A stretch of DNA of 33,227 nt, taken from assembly GCA_024102665.1 (NCBI GenBank), contig JAGFJP010000072.1, forward strand, positions 1 to 33,227. Reading direction: 5' to 3'. The stretch comes from Thiogranum sp. (GTDB taxonomy: Bacteria > Pseudomonadota > Gammaproteobacteria > DSM-19610). Position 1 is the first letter of the stretch. Every line of letters begins with the position of its first letter. The notes under the pieces were generated by a model, which worked only from the letters and a program-made list of their open reading frames with translations, did no database searches and was not told where the DNA came from. Below are positions 1 to 7,704 of the stretch, piece after piece. A program made the position numbers and the translations under genes.

Positions 1-2518
1 TGGCATCGACCGCACCGCCGTCATCGCCCGCGACATACTGAAACGTGGTTACTCCGTTCCAGTCGCTGTCCGGTACGAACCAGAGCGTCAGCGCTTCCGT
101 GGTCGCAGCATAGTCCGCCCCCGTGACGGCCATCGTTGTCAGACCGGCGTCGGTAAATAACGTTCCGTTTGCTGGCAGGTTGCTCAAGCGGAAGAATTCG
201 ACGCTGCCATCACTGTCACTTCCCGTAAGGGCAATGCTTATCGATACGGCATCTTCGTTGCCGGCCGCACTGCTGTCGTCAGTGACAGGTTCCGCGTTTG
301 CAGGCACCGCCACCAGGTTCGCTGAGAACTCCGATGTATCACCGTAAGTGCTGTCAAGATTGTCCACCGTCGCTGTTGCAGTTATGGACTCGCCCGCCGC
401 AACGGTCGCCGTCAATGACGCGCTGATAGTGGCGCTTCCGCTTCCGTCAGTTGTCACCGAAACGAAACCAAGATAACGTTCACCTTCACCATGCCCGCTG
501 GCGTCGGCGCTATTGCTGGCAAAAAAATCGATCCGATAGCTGGTGCCGGCCGTTCCGCTCAGAGTGCCGTCGATGACTACCGATGCAGCCCCGTCAGTAA
601 CGGCGGTGGTCAGCAACGGAAAGTTCTGCAGGTTACCCGGCCCGGTATCGGCGTCGTTCACGTCATTGGCTGTCACGCCATCTGCGTTCAGATCGATACC
701 CAACAGCGTGTTGGCATAAATCGAATTGCGCAAAATCGCATTACCGGTGGCTGTGCCGGTGATCTCGATTCCGGACCAGTCATTACCCGATATCACGTTG
801 CTTTCGCCCGCAGTGAGGCCACCGATGATGTTAGCCGTGGAATAGCCGCCTATCGCTATCCCCGATCGGGCGTTGCCAAGGTCCAGGGTGCCGGTCACGT
901 CGGTACCGATGCGGTTGCCGGCTACCGTGTTATTGCCGGCATCATAGATCTCGATTCCGTTTCTTGAGTTTCCGGAGATGAGATTTCCCTCACCCGCAGC
1001 CGCATCGCCACCGATAATGGTATTGCTTGAATCAAAGTCCACAACAATGCCATCTGTATTGCCCAACGCCCGGGTACCGGACGCGTCGACACCGATGTAG
1101 TTGCCCTGGATGACGGTTCCGGTAGTCGTTACATCCCAGACGATAATACCCGCCTGATCGTTGCCTGAGATCACGTTGCGCTGGGCGGCGGTCGAACCCC
1201 CGATTACATTGTCGGTGCTTAAAACGATGCTTATGCCCTGCGCGATGTTTCCGAGGTCAACTGTTCCAGAAACGTCTGTACCGATGTAGTTACCCTCGAT
1301 GGTGTTTCCGTTACCCATGAGGATCTGAATGCCTTCTTCACCGAACCGATTGATGACGAGACCACGTACCGTGCTGTTGTCCGACTCAATATGCAGGCCG
1401 CTCGCCGCGGCGCCGGCAATAGTGCCGTTGAGTTCAATGATCGGCGTATCCACGAAACCGGCCTGCGTGGTGCCATCGAGCACCAGGGTATCGGTGACAG
1501 ACAGCATGGAAGTCGGTGAAATTGTGTACCAGCTTTTCGCAAAGTCCGGGTCGATGCCGACGATTGTCGCGTCATCGCTTGCCGTCGTGGTCAGTACATG
1601 GGTGCCGTCATGCGTGACCTGGCCTGCGATACCGTCGTCGGCGTAGTAATAGTGGTTGGCGTCGCCGACGTTGATATCGAAGTTGACGGTATCCACACCC
1701 GCGTTGAGATTGGCCTGCTCTATCGCCCAGCGTAACGTGCCCGGGCTGCCGTCATCGAGGGTGGAAGTGACAGTATAGGTCGCAAGCGCATTTTCCCAGG
1801 TCATTTGCAATGACTGGGAAAACGCCACCAGGGTTTCGATCTGACCCTGGCTGTATTCGAGATCCCAGTCAGCACCGATCTGCGCGCTGCCCGTAAGGTC
1901 ATCAGAGGCCGCGACATCGACACCGGTCAACCGCGCGAGGCTGTCGACAAGCGCGCGACCCTGACTGTTCGCAGCAAGATTACAGCCGTAGATCAGGAAA
2001 TCGCCGTTTTCGGAGAAAGCCTCTCCCCACGCCTGAACGGCCGCCGCGTTTGCGCGCAGGGCATCGATGTCGAAACGTGTGTTGCCGATATCTATTGAAT
2101 CGTCGCTGCCGTGGGAAATGATATGCACACCGTCGAGCGAACGGTATTCCGATAACGCATCAGTGATCTGGGCGATGCCGTCGCTGTCATTGTCCAGCAG
2201 GATGACCTGAAACCGGCGCGACGCGTCCTGGTTATCCAGCAAGTCCTCCAGGAGTTGCTGGTACTCGGGCGTGTCGGTATCAACGAATACCAGTTCTTGT
2301 CGTATTCCGGAAACGCTTGCGACAGAAGCAGACGGGTATGCTGCAGCCAGCACCTCCTGAAGCGACGCCTGCTCCGGTGCTGCAATCGGCGCATAATCGT
2401 CGGCGACGTTCAGCGGGGAATCCGCCGAAAGCAGGAGCCGCGGCTCCAGTTCTTCGAAGAGAAAACCCGATGCCGCGCGAGACGGAAGCCCGGCGTGAAT
2501 TTTTCTTTGCGTGCTCAC
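1..2518 (-). CDS. Giant LEPR-XLL / DUF4347 surface-type protein, N-terminal 839 residues (partial)
   Basis: This reading frame is open from a GTG at 2518 to the left edge, so the C-terminus is missing. An in-frame TGA two codons upstream of the GTG limits the start. Residues 21-33 read FEELEPRLLLSAD, the LEPR-XLL motif found near the N-terminus of very large repetitive proteins. Residues about 75-240 resemble DUF4347, with HIISHG and LIYGCN segments that could be a His/Cys pair as in clan CD peptidases. From about 240 to 640 there are right-handed beta-helix repeats, starting with a GTLRWAIEQAN segment and followed by recurring GNYIGTD, NVISGN and IIGG motifs. Near residues 755-839 comes a cadherin-like (VCBS-type) domain. 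Such proteins are usually secreted or cell-surface adhesins or matrix proteins. It is the last visible gene of the SecA/M50/HlyD operon, 163 bp after the adaptor gene, and is the likely cargo. The function is inferred; the domain calls are by eye. Confidence 0.85.
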   Translation of the reverse strand, partial: MSTQRKIHAGLPSRAASGFLFEELEPRLLLSADSPLNVADDYAPIAAPEQASLQEVLAAAYPSASVASVSGIRQELVFVDTDTPEYQQLLEDLLDNQDASRRFQVILLDNDSDGIAQITDALSEYRSLDGVHIISHGSDDSIDIGNTRFDIDALRANAAAVQAWGEAFSENGDFLIYGCNLAANSQGRALVDSLARLTGVDVAASDDLTGSAQIGADWDLEYSQGQIETLVAFSQSLQMTWENALATYTVTSTLDDGSPGTLRWAIEQANLNAGVDTVNFDINVGDANHYYYADDGIAGQVTHDGTHVLTTTASDDATIVGIDPDFAKSWYTISPTSMLSVTDTLVLDGTTQAGFVDTPIIELNGTIAGAAASGLHIESDNSTVRGLVINRFGEEGIQILMGNGNTIEGNYIGTDVSGTVDLGNIAQGISIVLSTDNVIGGSTAAQRNVISGNDQAGIIVWDVTTTGTVIQGNYIGVDASGTRALGNTDGIVVDFDSSNTIIGGDAAAGEGNLISGNSRNGIEIYDAGNNTVAGNRIGTDVTGTLDLGNARSGIAIGGYSTANIIGGLTAGESNVISGNDWSGIEITGTATGNAILRNSIYANTLLGIDLNADGVTANDVNDADTGPGNLQNFPLLTTAVTDGAASVVIDGTLSGTAGTSYRIDFFASNSADASGHGEGERYLGFVSVTTDGSGSATISASLTATVAAGESITATATVDNLDSTYGDTSEFSANLVAVPANAEPVTDDSSAAGNEDAVSISIALTGSDSDGSVEFFRLSNLPANGTLFTDAGLTTMAVTGADYAATTEALTLWFVPDSDWNGVTTFQYVAGDDGGAVDA

Positions 2519-2681
2519 GAGTCAGTGCCTGCGCAACTCCGGGAGAGAAATTGACCATTCTTCCTTTGGTCTCAAACACTTACTATGTCGACTGAGACGC
2601 AGTTCTCTTGAGTGGATGCAAGCAATGATTGAGGGGGAATTCACCGGAGTTACCGGCACCTGGTCGGCAGGTATTGACCGT

Positions 2682-3554
2682 TTATCCGGCGTTGTCCGGC
2701 CGCTGCGGTGATTTACTGCCAGCGGAAACCGGCGCCGATGTATCCAGGAAACGCACTGCGCACTTCAGGCCGCTGGTCAGCTTGTAATCGGGGTTGGGCA
2801 GTTCCAGGCGGACGCGGAACGTGCCGCTGGCGGCGTCGAGCACCGGATCAACCACGCTGACGGTCGATTCATACTCGCCGCTCACAGCCGCTTCGGGATA
2901 TACCAGCGCCCCTTGCCCACGCCGGATCTTTCCGAACTGCGAAACCGGGACAACGACTTCGACCCGCAATGGATCGATCTGCGCCAGTTTTACGATCGCC
3001 TTGTCCTCGACAGATTCCCCCGGATTGAGATAGCGATCCACGACCACGCCCTGGATGGGACTGCGGATCGTGTGCCGCTCCAGGGTTTCCCTCGCCCGCA
3101 CCAGGTCAATCTCTGCCAGACGCTTGTTTTCTTCCGCCTGTGCCAGCTTGTAACGGGCAATCCTGGCTTCGGTCTGAGCGCGATCGATTTCACTGGACGA
3201 CACGGCTTTCTTCGCGTGCAGTTCCTGAATACGGTTCTCGTTGCGCCAGTTGTAGTGCAGACTCGCCTTATACTGTTCGATTTCCGCCATCATCTGCGAA
3301 CGCGTTCGCGCGTACTCCAGTGCCGCCTGCTCGGCGCCGGATTCGAGTCTGGCCACCACCTGGTTGAGCGCGATCTGATCGCCGCGATCAACGAGCATCT
3401 CTTCGATAATACCGTCGACCCGGCTGCTGAGCTCAACGACCATATGCGGCTCGATCAGGCAGTCGAATTCGGGTGCTTCCCCCGCCGCTTCGGCGCCTGA
3501 CAGAACCAGCGCTCCGACAGCGATCAGCACCCGATATGTCTTCCTAGTCTGCAT
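2682..3554 (-). CDS. HlyD/RND-type periplasmic adaptor (membrane fusion protein)
   Basis: This is a 290-aa protein starting MQTRKTYRVLIAVGALVLSG, which looks like a signal peptide ending near AEAAG. Residues 35-75 form the first half of a biotinyl-lipoyl-like domain (VVELSSRVDGIIEEMLVDRG). A charged helical hairpin covers about 75-165. The second lipoyl half is IRSPIQGVVVDRYLNPGESV, followed by a beta-barrel with the adaptor-typical segment VVDPVLDAASGTFRVRLELP. Family members bridge an inner-membrane pump and an outer-membrane channel. The ATG at 3554 was preferred over a longer upstream extension because it gives a clean signal peptide and lies 14 bp after the SecA-like stop. No pump or TolC gene follows. 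Together with the two other HlyD-like proteins upstream it makes three adaptor-type proteins in one operon. Confidence 0.9.
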   Translation of the reverse strand: MQTRKTYRVLIAVGALVLSGAEAAGEAPEFDCLIEPHMVVELSSRVDGIIEEMLVDRGDQIALNQVVARLESGAEQAALEYARTRSQMMAEIEQYKASLHYNWRNENRIQELHAKKAVSSSEIDRAQTEARIARYKLAQAEENKRLAEIDLVRARETLERHTIRSPIQGVVVDRYLNPGESVEDKAIVKLAQIDPLRVEVVVPVSQFGKIRRGQGALVYPEAAVSGEYESTVSVVDPVLDAASGTFRVRLELPNPDYKLTSGLKCAVRFLDTSAPVSAGSKSPQRPDNAG

Positions 3555-3568
3555 GGTTACAACGCTAT

Positions 3569-5554
3569 CTATTCCATTGGCCCGGAAAATCCGAGTATTT
3601 CCCTGAACTGTCGGTCCATCTCCATGATGCGGCGTCGCATCCCGGCGTGGTGACGTTCCGCGCCAAACTGTGCGACGCGTGTCAGCAAGCAGCCGGGAAT
3701 CGGAAGATGCCGGCGAATACACGCCTGCATCGCAGTAGTTAGCGCATCGGGCAGGTATTTCTTGAAGATTTCATCCTCCAGGGAAACTATTGCCTCGAAA
3801 CTTCCGGGGTCGCCCTGGCGCCCGCAGCGACCGAACAGTTGACGATCAATGCGCCGGGCTTCGTTCCTTGCCGTGGCGATAACATGCAGGCCCCCTGACT
3901 GCACGGCGCGCTGCGCCAGACGAATATCCGTCCCGCGCCCCGCCATATTGGTCGCGACCGTGATCGCGCCGGGCTGCCCGGCCAGCGCGATGATTTCCGC
4001 TTCGGACCGATCCTGACGGGCATTCAGCACCGCGTGTCGAAGCCCCCGTTGTTGAAGCAGTCGGCTCAGATGTTCGGAATCCGCCACCGATGCCGTGCCC
4101 ACGAGCACAGGCCGCTGCGAGTTGTGCATGTCCCGCACACGTTCCGCCACTGCCTCCCATTTGGCAGCAGCGGTAGGCAACACCCGGTTTTTTCCAGCCA
4201 TTCTTTGCACCGGTACACGGGGCTTGATCCTGAAGACGCCAAGTCCATACACAGACCACAACTCGCCGGTAACCTCGCGGGCAGTGCCGGTCATGCCGCA
4301 CAGATGCAGGTAACGCCGGAACATGCGCTGGTAAGTCATTCGCGCAATGGTCTTGCGGTCTGCGGTGGGCCTGCATCCCTCCCTGGTCTCGATCATCTGA
4401 TGAAGACCCTGTTCCCAGGCATGGTCAGGCATCGCCCGGCCTGTCTTGTCGTCGATGATCTGTACTTTCCCGCCCTGTACCAGGTAGTCACGGTCTTTTC
4501 GGTAGCAGTGCTGCGCCCGCAGCGCCTGGATTACAAGATCCCCGGCCTGACGCGTTGTGACTCCGGCGCGGCGAAGTCGCGGAACAAGCGACGCGAGACG
4601 GTTGTTTCCGGACTTTGTCATCTCTATATCACGGTACTTCCCGTTTATCCGAAAATCCCGGTCCTTCTCCAGCTGTTCAGCGAGATTCAATGCCTCGCTG
4701 CAGATGCGGCCACCGGGCGCGCAATCGACATCACGCGCAAGCACGAACGGTGTGCCAGCGTTGTCTATCAGCACACTGTCCGCTTCATCCACAATCGCGA
4801 AACATAACCCGCGCAGCAGCAGCGCGCTGCCACCGGCTTCTGCTGTCTTCAGTCCGCGAAGCTGCAGATCCAGGCGACCGCGACGATGCCCCAGCGAGAG
4901 CCGGTCACGGAGGTAGTCAAACGCCACCTGTTTGCCCGTGCAGTAGGTGATGTCGCAGGCGTACGCGTCGCGCCGCAATCCGGGATCCTTCTTGTTTGCG
5001 GTGACGGTGCCGACCCTGATCCCCAGCAACCGGTAGACCGGAGACATTGCATCCGCATCACGCTCGACCAGGTAATCATTCGCCGTGATGACATGTACCG
5101 GTATACCTGCCATGGCGGCGGTACAGGCAGGCAGCGTAGCCATCAGCGTCTTGCCCTCCCCGGTTTCCATCTCCGCCACCATCCCGTTGAGCAGCGCCCA
5201 GCCTCCGATGATCTGTGTATCAAAGTGCCGCTGGCCGAGCGTGCGGCTCGCCGCCTCCCTTACCAGGGCAAAGCATTGCACGGCCAGTGGTTCACTCAAC
5301 CGGTTGCGCGCCAGCGACTGGCGCAGTTCGCGCGCGCGCCGTCCGAGCTCCGCTGTATCCAGCCGCGCGAAACTCAGGGACGCCTCATTGACCTGCGCGC
5401 AGAAACGTCCGGCGCGTTGTTGCTGGCCGCGGGAAAACCCGGGTAACAGACCGCTCGCATTATGGACCAAAGCGGCAAACCCGCCTTTCACGGAGCGCTC
5501 GCGCTCAGGGTAGGCGCCGAGTGCCAGGCCGGGTCTCAGACTCTCGCTATACAT
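3569..5554 (-). CDS. Short SecA-like preprotein translocase ATPase (accessory paralogue)
   Basis: The 661-aa protein has the SecA motor. Walker A is EMETGEGKTL (about residues 132-141). A Walker B region, VDEADSVLIDNAGTPF, stands where housekeeping SecA has DEVDSILIDEARTPL. Further motifs are CGMTGTA, VLVGTASV, ATNMAGRGTDI and LFGRCGRQGDPGS. Bacterial SecA is usually about 830-900 aa. This one ends shortly after the second nucleotide-binding fold, and it keeps only a short helical tail with no zinc-binding C-terminus, so it resembles SecA2-type or dedicated SecA proteins. Its ATG overlaps the stop of the M50/HlyD gene by 8 bp (ATGTATAG), which suggests translational coupling. Inference: it powers export of the neighbouring giant protein. 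It is unlikely to be the essential cellular SecA. Confidence 0.92.
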   Translation of the reverse strand: MYSESLRPGLALGAYPERERSVKGGFAALVHNASGLLPGFSRGQQQRAGRFCAQVNEASLSFARLDTAELGRRARELRQSLARNRLSEPLAVQCFALVREAASRTLGQRHFDTQIIGGWALLNGMVAEMETGEGKTLMATLPACTAAMAGIPVHVITANDYLVERDADAMSPVYRLLGIRVGTVTANKKDPGLRRDAYACDITYCTGKQVAFDYLRDRLSLGHRRGRLDLQLRGLKTAEAGGSALLLRGLCFAIVDEADSVLIDNAGTPFVLARDVDCAPGGRICSEALNLAEQLEKDRDFRINGKYRDIEMTKSGNNRLASLVPRLRRAGVTTRQAGDLVIQALRAQHCYRKDRDYLVQGGKVQIIDDKTGRAMPDHAWEQGLHQMIETREGCRPTADRKTIARMTYQRMFRRYLHLCGMTGTAREVTGELWSVYGLGVFRIKPRVPVQRMAGKNRVLPTAAAKWEAVAERVRDMHNSQRPVLVGTASVADSEHLSRLLQQRGLRHAVLNARQDRSEAEIIALAGQPGAITVATNMAGRGTDIRLAQRAVQSGGLHVIATARNEARRIDRQLFGRCGRQGDPGSFEAIVSLEDEIFKKYLPDALTTAMQACIRRHLPIPGCLLTRVAQFGAERHHAGMRRRIMEMDRQFREILGFSGPME

Positions 5555-7691
5555 TGAATCGGCTCAGGAATAATTGCCGCAGACGCCGCTGCCATTGCCG
5601 CGCCAGGGGTTCACTTCCGTGATCAAAACGAACGTATACCCGTTCGCCGAGATAATCAGTCTCGACCGGCAGCGTCAGTTCAATCTCGAAAATACCTTCC
5701 GGAGTGCGCACGCCATCGGGATCTTCCGCTTCAACCGCAAACGAACCCCCTCCCATCGATCCCAGCACCGGACTCGGCAGACGGTCGCGTGCCGCCGGCA
5801 CCTGGCGACTGATGGAAGCCGGAATTGAAACGTTGAGTTGCTTCGCCAGTCGCACGCTGACATCTTTTGTCATGGTGCGCACCACGCCGATATCAGCCTG
5901 CGGGACCGCCACCCGTACCGTGGGATGCTCCATATCCGCGACATAGCCCAGGCGTTCTCCCTGTCGCAAAAACCGCCCCGGCATGTCCTCGGGCTGCTCG
6001 ATGAGGAAAGTGCCTGATATCGGACTGCGGATCAGCAGGGCATCGACCTGTTGACGCGTGCGGTCGATGTCCGCCCGCAGGAGTTTGATTTCCTCCTGGA
6101 GCATGTCCGCCTTCACCTGCTCGCGGTTGATCTGCAAGGTGCTGTGACGGATCGCAAGTTCCCCAAGGCGCGCTTCGAGAACATCCAGGCGGGCCTTTAA
6201 CAGTGGATCCCCGGTCTCGATCAGCGGTTGATCTTTCGTCACCTGCGAATCGGGTTCTGCGATAAATCGGATGATGACACCATCGCTACCCGCCCTCAGC
6301 TCGGACTGATCCGGCGGAATCACAACGCCCTGGGCCATCGTCGCGAACGGCACCGGCACCGCAACCAGCAGCACTGCCGCGAATAACAGCAACCCGGCGC
6401 TGACCGATACCGCGCGGGAACGGCAGCGTTCCAGGCGAGGCGCGGTGAGAATGAATTTCGCATGTTTCAGGATCGGCATCACGATCTGGGTCAGGGTCGC
6501 CCAGAACGCGATTAGCAAACCTATCACCGGATAGGTTTCCGCGACAAACAGGATAACGACAACCAGGATGATGAGGCGATAGGCAAACGCCAGGACGCCA
6601 TAGCCCGCCAGCCAGCGCCGCTCGCCCGGGGAAGTGGCAGGTGATACCAGGTTGTCGACCCCGAACAGGCAGGTCTGGGCCAGGTATCCGAGATATCGGC
6701 TGGACCGCTTCGCCAGGTTCGGAATACCGATGGCGTCGGACAGAACATAATAACCGTCGAAACGCAGCAGCGGATTGCCGTTGAAAAGCAGTGTAGAAAC
6801 ACTGCCTATCAACATGATATTGAACGCCAGCGAGTGCACCAGGCCCGGTTGGGTATTAAGCCACAGCAACAGCCCCAGTGCCGCGAGAAACAGCTCCACC
6901 AGGATGCCGGCAGCGCCGACCAGGATGCGCCGGTGTTTTTCCGGGAAGGCCGATGCGTTCGACGCGTCAACATAGGGAAGCGGCATCAGCGCTATCAGCA
7001 TGACGCCCGTCTCGTGAACCTCGCCGCCCCATACCCGGGTTGCCAGACCGTGACCCAGCTCGTGCAGAGCCTTTATGCACGGATAACACAAGCCGAGCAG
7101 CAGCAGATTCTGCGGCGACAGCAATCTGCTCGTCGTGTTCGCGCTGATCTCGTTCCAGTGTATCGCGGCGAGCGCAACGCCCAGTCCGACGACCAGCAGC
7201 CACATTGCAGCGCCGAACCGACTGAACAGCAGACGTCCCAGTGGCAACAGCCGCTCCAGCAGCCGGTCAGGGTCGAACAGCGGCAGCTTGATGGCGAGCG
7301 GATTCCTGATCCGGCCCAGCCACCGTGCGCGCCTGTGGCGATCGCGGCGCGCAGACAATTCGGCGATGTCGGAACCGCTATCGGTCAGGAGAACCTCGGC
7401 GGAGTACAGATTCCCGAGCACCTCGACCACCTGGTCTTCCGTCATGGCATCTTCGCCCAGCGCTGAGCTGGTGGCATCCAGAAGTTCCTGCACAGTACGC
7501 GTGCCGTCCATCAGGGCGATGAAGTGGTATACACTCGCAGACAGACGGTAAAACCGTCCGCTGATGCGGTTTTGCAGCACAAAACCCGGCTGCCCGCGAA
7601 AGTCCTGGCGCTGAATGCCGGCATGACCGGCGAGGCGGGGACGCAATCCCGCCAGACGGTACCAGGATGTATTGGCGAAGTGACCTGTCAA
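5547..7691 (-). CDS. M50 metallopeptidase-like membrane protein with PqqD-like N-terminus and HlyD-like C-terminus
   Basis: The protein has about 714 aa from a TTG at 7691. A longer TTG start at 7748 overlaps the upstream gene by 44 bp and is possible. Domains in order: residues 1-100 are PqqD-like (YRLAGLRPRL, then LQNRISGRFYRLSASVYHFI and MDGTRTVQELLDA); about 150-430 is a multi-pass M50/site-2-protease-type membrane domain with the zinc motif HELGHG and a downstream NPLLRFDGYY carrying the third-ligand Asp; about 440-714 is a membrane anchor, coiled coil and HlyD-like barrel (IRSPISGTFLIEQPED). Both metal-binding motifs look intact, so proteolysis is possible, although these proteins are commonly annotated as efflux components. 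The gene sits between a GAF-HlyD protein and the SecA-like ATPase, and all junctions are short or overlapping. It is a plausible inner-membrane core of the proposed export machine. Confidence 0.88.
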   Translation of the reverse strand: MTGHFANTSWYRLAGLRPRLAGHAGIQRQDFRGQPGFVLQNRISGRFYRLSASVYHFIALMDGTRTVQELLDATSSALGEDAMTEDQVVEVLGNLYSAEVLLTDSGSDIAELSARRDRHRRARWLGRIRNPLAIKLPLFDPDRLLERLLPLGRLLFSRFGAAMWLLVVGLGVALAAIHWNEISANTTSRLLSPQNLLLLGLCYPCIKALHELGHGLATRVWGGEVHETGVMLIALMPLPYVDASNASAFPEKHRRILVGAAGILVELFLAALGLLLWLNTQPGLVHSLAFNIMLIGSVSTLLFNGNPLLRFDGYYVLSDAIGIPNLAKRSSRYLGYLAQTCLFGVDNLVSPATSPGERRWLAGYGVLAFAYRLIILVVVILFVAETYPVIGLLIAFWATLTQIVMPILKHAKFILTAPRLERCRSRAVSVSAGLLLFAAVLLVAVPVPFATMAQGVVIPPDQSELRAGSDGVIIRFIAEPDSQVTKDQPLIETGDPLLKARLDVLEARLGELAIRHSTLQINREQVKADMLQEEIKLLRADIDRTRQQVDALLIRSPISGTFLIEQPEDMPGRFLRQGERLGYVADMEHPTVRVAVPQADIGVVRTMTKDVSVRLAKQLNVSIPASISRQVPAARDRLPSPVLGSMGGGSFAVEAEDPDGVRTPEGIFEIELTLPVETDYLGERVYVRFDHGSEPLARQWQRRLRQLFLSRFNV

Positions 7692-7704
7692 GGCGAACCC
7701 GTCC

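Noticed and set aside
2280-2579. A 99-aa minus-strand frame overlapping the start of the giant gene
   Set aside because: The LEPRLLLSAD motif and DUF4347 continue in the frame opening at 2518; this frame has no family features and reflects GC-rich shadow coding.
3569-5554. Reading the SecA-like gene as the housekeeping secA
   Set aside because: It is too short, lacks the C-terminal zinc motif and lies inside an accessory operon.
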